A stretch of 64,000 nucleotides of DNA from positions 1-64,000 of the forward strand of contig JAGQPX010000116.1 in assembly GCA_020426505.1 (NCBI GenBank), given 5' to 3'. Of the stretch, positions 1 to 9,066 are shown one piece after another. The stretch is from Planctomycetaceae bacterium. GTDB lineage: Bacteria; Planctomycetota; Planctomycetia; Planctomycetales; Planctomycetaceae. How positions within the stretch are numbered: position 1 is the stretch's first letter; each line of letters opens with the position of its first letter. A program made the position numbers and the translations under genes. A model generated the notes under the pieces. That model ran no database searches. It saw nothing but the letters and a program-made list of their open reading frames with translations, and was not told the DNA's origin.

Positions 1-127
1 AATTCAGCTCGGATGAGCCACTAGGTGCATCGTCGTGATTCCGCTCCACGAAATGGACGGAATGCTGGAAGACGCAGAGCAACCGAAAAACTTCACCATC
101 GACCACTCATCACGCGGAGCGTGATGG
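1..127. other. Window edge, no gene seen
   Basis: The first 127 bases lie downstream of the WYL regulator, which is on the minus strand. I find no convincing coding frame or RNA here, and nothing that clearly continues from outside the window. Confidence 0.5.
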
Positions 128-1171
128 CTACTTTGTTTTTGCCTTCTTTCTCTTGGCGGACTTCTTCTTTCGTGATTTGGCTCGCTTCTTTCGCTGAGGC
201 TGATAGCGGTCCAGCATGCCTTGGACGTGGGCGACGATCATGTCTCGGAGTTCTGGAGGTTCGAGCACCTCAGCCTGATCGCCGTAGCCGAGGATCCACC
301 AGGAAATCTCCTTGAGGCCATCGACCGTGACATGAAAGTCCATTGTACTGTCGTCGTTCCAGGTAATTTGCTGTGTCTTGTGCCAGGTGACCTCAGCGAC
401 GTTGGTCGCGACTCGCGGCTGAAAGCGAATCGTCACGTCGGTGCGTTTACCCCGCTCACGAATCATGTGCCAGGCGTTCCCCAGGTAGCGGGCGAGTGAG
501 AACCGCGGCGGGATTTCGAATGTGTCATCGATCGTCTCTGCGGAGAGGATGCGACCAAGATGCAGTGTGCGAACGGCTCGATGCACAGACGAGCGACCGA
601 TGACGTACCAGCTGCGTCGGGCGAAGAACAAACGATAAGGGCTGAAGAGTGTCCGTAGCTCCTTTTGATCGAACAGGCTGTTGTACTCGATCCGAACGCT
701 GCGCCGGCGTGCGATTGCCTGCATCAGCTGCTCGTGATACGGCTGCGCATCGCTGAGCGGGTGGTGTCGAGGTAATCGCACATCGACCACTTCAGCAAGG
801 TCACCGATCTCGTGCTGCAAATTCCCCGGAAGGTTGCTCACCAGCTTGAGGCTTGCATCTCGGGCGGCCTGAAAGAACGGCAGGCCTGTCTCCTCGCGGC
901 CAAGGCTTCTCGACAGGATGATGAGCGCCAGCGTTTCAGCCAACGTCAGATCGGTTGGCGGCAGGAACGACGCGGTCGTCATCCAGTAGCCTTGTCGCTC
1001 CTCGTCATAAAGCACCGGAAGTCCCGAATCCTGCAGCATCCGAAGGTCACGGAAGATCGTCCGGCGGCTGACGCCGCAGAACTCCGCCAGATCCTTCGAG
1101 TTGCACACGCCACCTGTCTGCAGGCGTTCGATCAGTTTGAGCAACCGGCGGATCTTGTTGATGGATGCCAT
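128..1171 (-). CDS. WYL-domain transcriptional regulator
   Basis: The product is a 347-residue DeoR-like DNA-binding regulator. Residues about 5-60 form a winged helix-turn-helix, with SRRTIFRDLRML as the recognition helix region. A WYL domain follows around residues 140-215, with YRLFFARRSWYVIGRS at its core, and then a WCX-type C-terminal region. WYL domains are known to bind ligands, often nucleic acids or nucleotides; which ligand is used here cannot be read from the sequence. The last ~20 residues are almost all Lys/Arg, an unusual basic tail that may add nonspecific nucleic-acid contact. It follows the secreted protein at 1200-1973 by 28 bp on the same strand, so the two may be cotranscribed. 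The family call is firm, the targets unknown. Confidence 0.88.
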   Translation of the reverse strand: MASINKIRRLLKLIERLQTGGVCNSKDLAEFCGVSRRTIFRDLRMLQDSGLPVLYDEERQGYWMTTASFLPPTDLTLAETLALIILSRSLGREETGLPFFQAARDASLKLVSNLPGNLQHEIGDLAEVVDVRLPRHHPLSDAQPYHEQLMQAIARRRSVRIEYNSLFDQKELRTLFSPYRLFFARRSWYVIGRSSVHRAVRTLHLGRILSAETIDDTFEIPPRFSLARYLGNAWHMIRERGKRTDVTIRFQPRVATNVAEVTWHKTQQITWNDDSTMDFHVTVDGLKEISWWILGYGDQAEVLEPPELRDMIVAHVQGMLDRYQPQRKKRAKSRKKKSAKRKKAKTK

Positions 1172-1199
1172 AGTCGGGACCGTTGATCAGCGTGAGAAC

Positions 1200-1973
1200 T
1201 CAGCGATCCTTCAACTTTTGTTTCAGCGTCTCGTTCTCTCGTTCAAGTTCGTCAACTCGCTCCTGAGCCGCCCGCAATTGCTCGTCCCGTTGACGAAGTT
1301 GTTTCACCAGAGCTGCCAATTGCTGCTCACGTTTCGCCATCAACTCTGAGTCACCCACAAACACACCATCAAAGGGATCCATTTGTGGTTGATCGACTTG
1401 AGGAGGAATCTCACGGGCATAGGTACTGCTGGCTTTGACTCCCACTGCCCATTGACGGTCGGCGTCTTGTCCAATCAGGCCGACTGCGTCAATTTCATTC
1501 CATCCGGGCACTTTCGGGGAATCCAGGTAAATCCGGATGCGGTCGGTCACAATGTCCGTACGCAGCTTGATCTTTGAGACACCCCTTGTTTGACCGGCAG
1601 CGGTCGGATCTTGACCTTCCCAAACGATTGATTCCACACCCTCACGATCGAAAACGGCAATCTTGAAAACCGCTCCCGGACGGTATGTCTCGTGAATCTC
1701 GACGCATACTGGTATCACCGCCTTTTCATAGATCAATTCGAGCCATTCTTTTTGGCCATCCTCTGTGAGTGACGCCCAAGCTGTCTGAATGTCCCCCGCC
1801 AGAGGTGTATCCGGCTCCCCGATTGCCTGCTCCGGACCCCAAGCTCGCTTGGGAACGGCCACACCTTTGTTGAGTGCGTTACGTTCCCGCTGTGGCGAGA
1901 CGATCTGTGCTGGGACGATGGGGGGCAATGTCGCTCCGACCAGCAACACAACCAAATATGGCCAGCGAACCAT
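1200..1973 (-). CDS. Secreted protein with C-terminal coiled coil
   Basis: This 257-residue protein begins with a clear Sec signal peptide (hydrophobic VVLLVGATLPPIVPA, likely cleavage after PAQ). The middle, about residues 40-180, reads like a beta-rich carbohydrate-binding or discoidin-like domain: it contains WGPEQAIGEPDT near its start and IRIYLDSPKVPGWNEIDAVG further on, a pattern seen in planctomycete proteins that describe deviations at a binding face. The last 45 residues are a heptad-like coiled coil rich in Glu, Gln, Arg and Leu (ERVDELERENETLKQKLK). The fold of the middle domain is inference from pattern only and no enzyme motif is visible. It is the likely first gene of a two-gene unit with the WYL regulator. 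Confidence 0.7.
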   Translation of the reverse strand: MVRWPYLVVLLVGATLPPIVPAQIVSPQRERNALNKGVAVPKRAWGPEQAIGEPDTPLAGDIQTAWASLTEDGQKEWLELIYEKAVIPVCVEIHETYRPGAVFKIAVFDREGVESIVWEGQDPTAAGQTRGVSKIKLRTDIVTDRIRIYLDSPKVPGWNEIDAVGLIGQDADRQWAVGVKASSTYAREIPPQVDQPQMDPFDGVFVGDSELMAKREQQLAALVKQLRQRDEQLRAAQERVDELERENETLKQKLKDR

Positions 1974-2271
1974 CAGGCTTCCCCTTTCGTTCCCGATTCC
2001 GTTTTCGCATCACGAATTGATTATAAACCATTTCTGCGGTTTAACTGCAAATCCCGCCGATCGGCAACTGTGAACTTTACCCAGAAGACCCTGTCACATC
2101 TTCCGAGCAAGCCGAAATCGGCACGATTCCCTGAGGCATTCCGAGCGGTCATACCGATCTAATCTGATGGATTGGCGTAACCGTCTCGCAGCCGTCAACC
2201 TCGAAGTCCGTCTTGACCTCAACGATAAAGTGAGGACAATCCGCTCCCCGAAACAGGCAAGGAAGCCGCTG

Positions 2272-2943
2272 ATGGATCGTGTTGCACAGTTTGTTCTTTC
2301 AAGGACGGTCCCACCCGTTCCGTCAGAGACGGCGAACATGTGGACACACGCGTTCGGCTGGATGCTGAGTATCCTGGGGTCAATCGTCCTCATACGGACG
2401 GTGATGTTGCACGGCGGGCCGTGGGCCATGCTCGGGGCAACGATCTATGTGGTCACGCTGGTGGCCCTGTATGGAGCCTCGACACTCTCTCACTCGTTTG
2501 ACGATCCGACGCGCCGTTACGTCTTTCGCATGGTCGATCAGATTTGCATCTTTTTGGCGATGGTGGGCCAGTATACGGCATTTTCGATCGCCCATTTGCG
2601 ATCGACACCGTGGTGGATCGTGCTGTCACTGATGTGGCTGGTCGCCATCGTGGGCATCATCGTCCGCATCCGTGTGGGAGAGCGATCCCTGCACTATGCT
2701 TGGTTCCTGTCGATGTGCATCTTCCCTGCCCTGGCGATCGGACAGGTCCTCGCGATCACGGGCATCCCGGGAGTCTGTTACGTGCTGCTGGGTGGAGCCG
2801 CCTACATCACGGGGCTGTGGTTCTTCATCAACGACCACAAACACATCTACTACCACGCGGTCTGGCACGTCTGTGTGATTCTCGGAAGCGTGCTGCATTA
2901 CATGTTCCTCTACCGCTCACTGGTCGGTCCGACTTTTGCCTGA
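2272..2943 (+). CDS. trhA: Hemolysin III / TrhA (PAQR) family membrane protein
   Basis: The product is a seven-helix integral membrane protein of the PAQR superfamily (hemolysin III, YqfA/TrhA). Family motifs are visible: THAFGWML in the first helix, STLSHSF after the second, VDQICIFLA in the third, and the terminal DHKHIYYHAVWHVCVILGS with the conserved histidines that with the earlier Ser/His/Asp form the zinc site. Bacterial members have been linked to membrane fluidity and energy homeostasis. An in-frame ATG exists at 2167, but ATG 2272 has GGAAG 8 bp upstream and gives 223 residues, the usual length, so I chose it. A REP-like element follows 18 bp after the stop. Confidence 0.85.
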   Translation: MDRVAQFVLSRTVPPVPSETANMWTHAFGWMLSILGSIVLIRTVMLHGGPWAMLGATIYVVTLVALYGASTLSHSFDDPTRRYVFRMVDQICIFLAMVGQYTAFSIAHLRSTPWWIVLSLMWLVAIVGIIVRIRVGERSLHYAWFLSMCIFPALAIGQVLAITGIPGVCYVLLGGAAYITGLWFFINDHKHIYYHAVWHVCVILGSVLHYMFLYRSLVGPTFA

Positions 2944-2960
2944 GCAGTGTGGCGTTTCTT

Positions 2961-3073
2961 CCCAAGCCGATGGCTCTGCCGTCGTGCCTCAAAGGGAAAT
3001 GATCTTCCAACCGAGACTGCTGATGACAGTCTGCACAGCATCGTTCGACGGCAAAGCCGTCGGCTTGGGAGTG
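2961..3073. repeat. Head-to-head pair of REP-like hairpins
   Basis: Two copies of one short element face away from each other. The right copy (3043-3073, plus) has the perfect 7-bp stem CGACGGC/GCCGTCG (3046-3052, 3056-3062) with loop AAA, followed by GCTTGGGAGTG. The left copy (2961-2988, minus) has the stem at 2968-2974 and 2978-2984 with one wobble pair and loop TCT on the plus strand, followed on its own strand by GCTTGGGA. The same arrangement is found at 41655-41780, and a single copy lies at 10679-10717. The pair sits in the spacer between trhA and the MoxR gene. Confidence 0.75.
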
Positions 3074-3238
3074 TGGCCACGATACCTGCGAAGCTCACAC
3101 TTCCCGAGGGGCATGCTCCGGAAGGCGATGAGCCCTTGTCACTGTGCTTACCGGCATCCCATAATCGAACGGTCAGTGACCGGTCGTGACGGTCACAACC
3201 ATGCGATGACCTGCCCCCTGCTCCGGTGAGACTCCTTG

Positions 3239-4315
3239 ATGCCTGATTCCCCGCCCGCTGACGATCTTGCTGCCCTTCAACGTCTTCGTGAGGCACACGA
3301 TGCGTTGACGAGCCAACTGGCCAAACGAATCGTCGGGCAGCATCAGGTCATCGAGGAGATGTTGATCGCGATCCTCGCGGGGGGGCATTGCCTGCTGGTC
3401 GGCGTGCCCGGCCTCGCTAAGACGCTGATGGTGCACACACTCGCGGACGCCTTGGAACTCAGCTTTAACCGGATTCAATTCACGCCCGATCTGATGCCGG
3501 CAGACATCACGGGGACGGAACTCCTGCAGGAGGACCGCTCGACAGGTGCCCGCGAGTTTCGCTTCGTGGAAGGCCCCGTGTTTGCCAACGTGGTGCTCGC
3601 CGACGAGGTCAATCGCACGCCGCCGAAGACCCAAGCCGCTCTCCTCGAAGCAATGCAGGAACATCAGGTGACGGTGGGGGGACATCGGCATCGACTCCCG
3701 GAGCCGTTCTTCGTCCTCGCGACACAGAATCCGATCGAGCAGGAGGGGACGTACCCGCTCCCGGAAGCCCAACAAGATCGGTTCATGCTGCAGATTCGGG
3801 TCGACTACCCCAGCGAGGATGAGGAGTTTCAGATCGTCCGGCAGATGACGACCCCCAAGCCGGAACCCATCGAGCAAGTGCTGACCCAGGAGGAACTCGT
3901 GGGTTTGCAGGACGTCGTGCGTCGCCTGCCGGTCGCCGACCATGTGCTGCGATACGCGACGACGTTCACTCGCTGGACGCGACAGGAGACGGAGGGCGTG
4001 CCGGACTTCATCCGCGATTACGTAACATGGGGTGCCGGACCACGGGCAAGCCAGCATCTCGTGATGGCCGCAAAGGCTCACGCCATGCTCCGCGCTCGCG
4101 AACATGTGAGCATCGACGACGTGAAGGCAGTCGCTGCCCCCGTCATTCGTCACCGCATCGTGACCAACTTCAACGCGGAAGCCGACGGAGTCACCGCGCA
4201 GGAGATTGTCCAACGACTGATCGATGTGATCCCCACCGACCCCCGCAAAGCGTCCAACCTCAGCAAGCTACCGAACGTTTTTGCGTCCGCAGCGACGAAC
4301 GATGAAGACCGATGA
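3239..4315 (+). CDS. MoxR-family AAA+ ATPase
   Basis: A 358-residue MoxR ATPase, a chaperone-like AAA+ protein that in known cases activates metalloproteins or VWA-domain partners. The Walker A is the family variant GVPGLAKT (residues near 60), Walker B is VVLADEVNRTPPK, and sensor 1 lies in FVLATQNPIEQEGTYPLPEAQQDRF, a MoxR hallmark. The C-terminal lid domain contains TWGAGPRASQHLV. ATG 3239 is chosen over the TTG one codon earlier. Its stop overlaps the start of the DUF58 gene by 4 bp, and the BatA-like gene follows, so this is the classic moxR-DUF58-VWA operon. Confidence 0.93.
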   Translation: MPDSPPADDLAALQRLREAHDALTSQLAKRIVGQHQVIEEMLIAILAGGHCLLVGVPGLAKTLMVHTLADALELSFNRIQFTPDLMPADITGTELLQEDRSTGAREFRFVEGPVFANVVLADEVNRTPPKTQAALLEAMQEHQVTVGGHRHRLPEPFFVLATQNPIEQEGTYPLPEAQQDRFMLQIRVDYPSEDEEFQIVRQMTTPKPEPIEQVLTQEELVGLQDVVRRLPVADHVLRYATTFTRWTRQETEGVPDFIRDYVTWGAGPRASQHLVMAAKAHAMLRAREHVSIDDVKAVAAPVIRHRIVTNFNAEADGVTAQEIVQRLIDVIPTDPRKASNLSKLPNVFASAATNDEDR

Positions 4316-5316
4316 AAGACTCGCCCGTCTCAACCCGTCCGAGTGACCGAGTGCGGATGCCATCAGCCGTGACTCCCGAGTTGCTGGCGAAACTCTCAGG
4401 ATTGGGGGTGAAGGCAAAGACGATCGTCGAGGGGTTCGTAGCCGGGCTACACCGGAGTCCGCATCATGGGTTTTCGGTCGAATTCGCTGAGCATCGGGAG
4501 TACACCCCCGGTGACGACCTGCGGTATGTCGACTGGAAAGTGTTCGCCAAGAGCGACCGGTTCTTCCTCAAGCAATTCGAGGAGGAGACGAATTTCGCCT
4601 GCCATGTACTGCTCGATGTCAGCGAGTCGATGCGTTATCAGTCGGAGTTGGCGAGCGTGCCCAAACTGGAGTACGCCGTGTATCTGGCGGCTGCGTTGGG
4701 GTATCTCTTACTCAAACAACAGGACGGTGTCGGGTTGTTCACGTTCGACGAGGCACTCCGCGAACGGTTGCCGCCGTCCAGTCAATCATCGCATTTGGAG
4801 CAGTTCCTTGCTGTCCTTGAACGGCAGCAGCCGCAACGAGCCGTCACCATTGAGGAATTGTTGAGTGGCAAATCACAAGAGGAACGGGAGTCCGAATCGA
4901 TCGCTGATGTCCTGCGACAAGTCGCACAGCACATCCGGCGGCGAGGCATGGTCGTGCTGATCAGCGATCTGTTCGACGATCCCGAGGAAATCTTGCGGAC
5001 TCTCAAACGGTTCAAACATCAGCAGCACGATGTCATTGTCATTCAGGTCATCGACCGGGCCGAGGAGGATTTTCCCTTCGAAGATCCGACTCTGTTTCAT
5101 GGACTCGAAGGGACTGGCGATCGACAACTCGAGCCACGAGCGTTGCGGCAGGCGTATCAACACGAGTTCCAGACCGCCCAACGGAGGTTAGAGCGAGGAA
5201 TTCATGATCTGAGCATGACGTTCCAATGTGCCAGAACGGATGAACCGCTCGACAGCGTCCTCTGGCGAGTCCTCAAGCGTCGCAAAGATGCTCGCAACAG
5301 CACCTTGCGAGGGTGA
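4312..5316 (+). CDS. DUF58 domain protein (VWA-like), MoxR partner
   Basis: This is a 334-residue cytosolic protein of the DUF58 family. The signature stretch is around residues 50-85: a segment reading HHGFSVEFAEHREYTPGDD followed by LRYVDWKVFAK. A VWA-like fold follows with HVLLDVSESMRY as the MIDAS-type DxSxS site and VVLISDLFDD in the later strand. DUF58 proteins are regularly encoded next to MoxR and are taken as its substrates or adaptors. The ATGA overlap with the MoxR gene implies translational coupling. The next gene begins 4 bp after its stop. The exact biochemical role of this family is not established. Confidence 0.92.
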   Translation: MKDSPVSTRPSDRVRMPSAVTPELLAKLSGLGVKAKTIVEGFVAGLHRSPHHGFSVEFAEHREYTPGDDLRYVDWKVFAKSDRFFLKQFEEETNFACHVLLDVSESMRYQSELASVPKLEYAVYLAAALGYLLLKQQDGVGLFTFDEALRERLPPSSQSSHLEQFLAVLERQQPQRAVTIEELLSGKSQEERESESIADVLRQVAQHIRRRGMVVLISDLFDDPEEILRTLKRFKHQQHDVIVIQVIDRAEEDFPFEDPTLFHGLEGTGDRQLEPRALRQAYQHEFQTAQRRLERGIHDLSMTFQCARTDEPLDSVLWRVLKRRKDARNSTLRG

Positions 5317-5320
5317 GCCG

Positions 5321-7645
5321 ATGCACGCCTTCACAACACTGGCCATGGGGTTCCTCAACCCGTTTCTGCTATGGGGGCTGTTGTTCGCCGGAATTCCGCT
5401 GTTGATCCAGTGGCTGCATCGCCGCAAATACACCGAACGGGTATGGGCCGCCATGCGGTTCCTCAAGCGGGCCACGGAGTCGCAGACGCGTCGATTGAGG
5501 ATGGAGTCGCTACTCCTGCTCTGCGTGCGAACGGCCGTCCTTCTGCTGGCAGCTCTTGCGGTTGCTCAGCCCATTCTGGAATCGAGCGGCCTGCTCCCTT
5601 CGGGTGAGACAGCGACTCACACCTTGATCGTGCTCGACATGTCACTCAGCATGCAGGCACGTGTCGACGGCATCACGGTCGCGGAACGAGCCAGGCAAGC
5701 GGTGCGATCAATTGTCGAGGACGGTTCGACGGGAGACTCGTATCAACTGGTGACCGTAGCAGCGAAACCGGAGGTCGTCATCCGGCAGCCGTCGTTCTCG
5801 CCCGACGATGTCCTCACAGAAATTGACCGACTTGTTTTGAAGGACTCCTTTGGTGATGTCCCGGCAGCGCTCATTGAGGCAGCAGAGTTGATCGAGCATT
5901 TCCAGACATCCGGTCGCCAACGGACGGTCATCGCCAGCGACTTTCAGAGGACCAATTGGGAGTTCGATGATTCCGGGATACGCGAGCACACGCAACAGGC
6001 TCTCGATCGGATCGCTGCTCGGTCGGAGATCATATTGATCCCTCTGGAGACACAAGACGTCAGCAATGTATCCGTCCTGGATGCTGAGGTGGAGACACCA
6101 TTCACGACCATCAGCACCCCAATCACGATCATGGCCCACGTTCGCAATCACGGGCGAGAGGCGTTGCCCGGGCATCGTGTGCAATTGGTCGAGAACGACC
6201 GCATCCTCGCGACGGAGAACGTTGACCTGCCATCGTCAGGTGAAGTGAGCGTCCCGTTTGTCACTCAGTGGAGCGAGGCGGGGAGTCATGCGTTGGAGAT
6301 TCGCACCGGGCAGGATGCACTCCTGCCGGACAATCATCACTGGTTGACCGTCAATGTGAAGCATGAGTTGTCAGTCCTGCTTGTCAACGGTCGACCGGCA
6401 ACGGAACCACTAAGCGGGGCGAGCGACTTTGTCGAAGTTGCATTGAGGCCGTCCCTCACCTCGGAAACCGATGCTTTGACTCGCTTGAGGACCTCGTGGG
6501 ACATCGCGCCGACGGTCATCAACGAAGCCGCCCTCATCAACACTAACCTCGCCGACTACGACTGCGTATTCCTCTGCAATGTGCCGTTCCTCAGCGATGA
6601 CGAAGTTAAACGGCTCGAAGGATTCGTGCGTGCAGGCGGCGGACTTGTCATCGGATTGGGAGAGCAGGTCCTGCTCGACCAGTACTCGCGGCAACTCTCA
6701 CAGAACGGTGATGGACTGATGCCGGTCCAGTTGACGCAAGTGACCGAGACTCCAGATGAGGAAAGTGAGCCATTCCACTTTGCCGAGCCGGTCATTGACC
6801 ATCTGATCACACGCCCTTTCATCGGCAATCCACAGTCGGGCCTGACGACAGCGAACGTCTATCGGTTCGTCGAAACAAGAATGGCCTCTGACTCTGGTGC
6901 GCGCATCATCCTGTCGTATGCACAAGGATCACCCGCGATCATCGAACATGCTTACGGAAGCGGACGAGTTCTGTTGATCACAACGTCTCTGGATGATCGC
7001 TGGGGGAGTTGGGCATTATGGCCCAGTTTTCTGCCCATGATGCACCAGACCGTCGAGTACGCAGTCGCCGGGGCCTCATCACGCACAGCGATCGTCGGTC
7101 ATCCAATTACTCTGGAGTTTCCAAATCGTGATGACTTGCCGCAAACACTCACACTGACCGCACCTGATGGCCGTATACGTCAAGTGCGAACGGTCACCGA
7201 GCAGGACTCGATTTCGATGACCATCGATGACCTGGAGCAATGCGGGGCCTACTCGCTGGAGGTGACTCCCACGGACATGGAACACCTTGTCGTCAACGTC
7301 GACCCGCGTGAGAGCGACCTGCGGCAGTACCGGGAATCCGATCTGTCGAGTTCGGTCCTGGGAAGCGTGGGCTTTCGGATGCTCGGAGCCGTTGGCGGTG
7401 ACGAGTCGACCGCAATAGTGGCGCGCTCGACCAGCGGGATTTGGCGATGGTTACTTGTCGTCGTGCTGACGCTCTTGCTGGTCGAGCAAGTGATGGCGTG
7501 GAATGCCCGTTACGGGCTGATGGCTCTCGTCTCCAGCCCTTTCCTGATCACCACGCTCATGTGGCGACCGACAGTCTTCGCCTCGATGCTTCTGCTCGCC
7601 GCGATCGGCTTCAGCGTTTGGTCTTGGCGAATTCGCTCCACATGA
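5321..7645 (+). CDS. BatA-type membrane VWA protein
   Basis: This 774-residue protein opens with the BatA N-terminal domain: a membrane helix (MGFLNPFLLWGLLFAGIPLL) then IQWLHRRKYTERVWAAMRFL, a second helix (LLLLCVRTAVLLLAALAVAQ) and a VWA domain with LIVLDMSLSMQ as the MIDAS site, near residue 100. A long periplasmic region follows, including a glutamine-amidotransferase-like segment (LSDDEVKRLEGFVRAGGGLV and later YGSGRVLLITTSLDDRW). Three hydrophobic helices end the protein. A longer in-frame start at 5228 lies inside the previous gene; ATG 5321 has GAGGGTGA just upstream and fits the family N-terminus, with ATG 5345 as alternative. It is the third gene of the MoxR operon. Confidence 0.9.
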   Translation: MHAFTTLAMGFLNPFLLWGLLFAGIPLLIQWLHRRKYTERVWAAMRFLKRATESQTRRLRMESLLLLCVRTAVLLLAALAVAQPILESSGLLPSGETATHTLIVLDMSLSMQARVDGITVAERARQAVRSIVEDGSTGDSYQLVTVAAKPEVVIRQPSFSPDDVLTEIDRLVLKDSFGDVPAALIEAAELIEHFQTSGRQRTVIASDFQRTNWEFDDSGIREHTQQALDRIAARSEIILIPLETQDVSNVSVLDAEVETPFTTISTPITIMAHVRNHGREALPGHRVQLVENDRILATENVDLPSSGEVSVPFVTQWSEAGSHALEIRTGQDALLPDNHHWLTVNVKHELSVLLVNGRPATEPLSGASDFVEVALRPSLTSETDALTRLRTSWDIAPTVINEAALINTNLADYDCVFLCNVPFLSDDEVKRLEGFVRAGGGLVIGLGEQVLLDQYSRQLSQNGDGLMPVQLTQVTETPDEESEPFHFAEPVIDHLITRPFIGNPQSGLTTANVYRFVETRMASDSGARIILSYAQGSPAIIEHAYGSGRVLLITTSLDDRWGSWALWPSFLPMMHQTVEYAVAGASSRTAIVGHPITLEFPNRDDLPQTLTLTAPDGRIRQVRTVTEQDSISMTIDDLEQCGAYSLEVTPTDMEHLVVNVDPRESDLRQYRESDLSSSVLGSVGFRMLGAVGGDESTAIVARSTSGIWRWLLVVVLTLLLVEQVMAWNARYGLMALVSSPFLITTLMWRPTVFASMLLLAAIGFSVWSWRIRST

Positions 7646-7859
7646 GGCGCGATTGATCACTCCTCCCTTCCTTACTATTTCCTCGTGTTCAATTCGCCCT
7701 TCGACAGAAGTGAAAGAAGGAAACAAAGTTCAGGCATTTGCGGACTATCGGGGCGACTCGCACCGGTTTGCAGGTCTTTGCCGACGAGAGTACTATCCAT
7801 TTTCTGCAGTGCTGAGTCGAGTTATGAGCAATCTGTGTCGAAGAAGCGGAGCATGAGTG

Positions 7860-9002
7860 ATGCGAAGGCGATCTCGAAGTTGGCTGGTTTTACTGGTGTG
7901 TCTGACGTGTCTGCCTGCCGCAGAAGCGGCTGAGATTGAGTCGCTGCTCAATCAGGTGAAGGCAGTCGGAGACAAAGGGACTGGGAACGTCGCCGCTCAA
8001 CGCGCGGTCACTCGACTCAGCGAGTCGGACAGCGAGGCCCTGTTGCCGATCCTCAAGGCGAGCAATGATGCCAACCCGCTGGCGATGAACTGGCTACGCG
8101 GTGCGTTTGAGGCAATCGCAGATCGGACGGTGAAGTCCGATGGTGAGTTACCATTGAAAGAACTGGAAGCATTCGTACTCAACACCGACAATGCCCCGCG
8201 CATCCGCCGTTTGGCGTACGAATGGCTGGCCAAGGTTGATGAGGCAGCTCCCGACCGCCTCATTCCTCAGATGCTGGACGACCCCAGCAGTGAGTTGCGG
8301 CGAGACGCCGTTGCCCGGTTGATCGACGCTGCGAAGAATGCGGAGAAAAACGAAGAGAAACTCGTCGCCCATGCGAACTGGAAGCGAGCACTCGAAGGAG
8401 CCATCGACGAAGATCAAGTGAAAGAGATCGTCAAAGCACTCAAGGAGCATGGCGAAGAGGTCGATCTCGTGCAACACTTCGGCATGCTGATGAACTGGAA
8501 GCTCATTGGTCCGTTCGACAATAAGGACATGAAGGGCTTCGATGTCACTTACCCGCCGGAGGACGAGTTGGACTTCGACGCGAAGTACGAAGGTCAACTG
8601 GGTGAGGTGGAATGGAAGTCGTATCAAAGCGAGAACACGGAAGGCGAGTTCGATATCGGTGCGTTGGTCTTCAACCACAAGGGCTCTGCGACGTATGCGA
8701 CGACAACCTTCGACAGCGACGACGATCGAGACGTCGAGTTCCGCATCTCGACACAGAACGCATGGAAGTTGTGGCTGAACGGCGAACTTCTCTTCGCCCG
8801 TGAGGAATATCATCGAGGCATGTTCTTCGATCAGTACCGAGTGCAAGGCACGTTGAAGCCCGGCGAGAATGTGCTGTTGCTCAAGGTCCTGCAGAACGAG
8901 CAGGATCAAGACTGGGCACAGGACTACAAGTTCACGTTCCGGGTTACCGACCTGTCCGGCAAGGCCATTCGACCGGCCGATGACCGCCAGGCGTCCCGGT
9001 GA
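7860..9002 (+). CDS. Secreted HEAT-like repeat protein, function unknown
   Basis: The product has 380 residues, beginning with a signal peptide (SWLVLLVCLTCLPAAEA). Residues about 30-170 consist of helical repeats resembling HEAT/PBS-lyase units, for example MLDDPSSELRRDAVARLIDAA. The C-terminal half contains WKLIGPFDNKDMKGFD, WKLWLNGELLFAREEYHRG and LKPGENVLLLKVLQNE, a beta-sandwich pattern often seen next to propeller proteins and sugar hydrolases in planctomycetes. ATG 7860 is preceded by GGAG; a GTG directly before it is the alternative. The PQQ propeller gene follows after 64 bp, so the two are probably cotranscribed. No catalytic motif is recognised. Confidence 0.72.
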   Translation: MRRRSRSWLVLLVCLTCLPAAEAAEIESLLNQVKAVGDKGTGNVAAQRAVTRLSESDSEALLPILKASNDANPLAMNWLRGAFEAIADRTVKSDGELPLKELEAFVLNTDNAPRIRRLAYEWLAKVDEAAPDRLIPQMLDDPSSELRRDAVARLIDAAKNAEKNEEKLVAHANWKRALEGAIDEDQVKEIVKALKEHGEEVDLVQHFGMLMNWKLIGPFDNKDMKGFDVTYPPEDELDFDAKYEGQLGEVEWKSYQSENTEGEFDIGALVFNHKGSATYATTTFDSDDDRDVEFRISTQNAWKLWLNGELLFAREEYHRGMFFDQYRVQGTLKPGENVLLLKVLQNEQDQDWAQDYKFTFRVTDLSGKAIRPADDRQASR

Positions 9003-9066
9003 ACTCCGACCCTCCTCATTTCTCGATAGCAACTATCAACTCGTCACGAATTCCCTTGGTGACCTC

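Noticed and set aside
128-1186. Open frames on the plus strand opposite the WYL regulator
   Set aside because: They are antisense to a well-supported gene, with no family likeness or start context.
3173-4213. A 346-codon minus-strand frame opposite the MoxR gene
   Set aside because: Codon composition (Arg, Cys, Gly, His rich) is that of the antisense of a GC-rich gene, and the MoxR frame is certain.
7653-7856. Small frames between the BatA-like gene and the next gene
   Set aside because: No ribosome site, no family likeness, and composition unlike coding DNA of neighbours.
8148-9032. Long minus-strand frame opposite the secreted HEAT-like gene
   Set aside because: No signal, no recognisable domain, and antisense of a gene with signal peptide.
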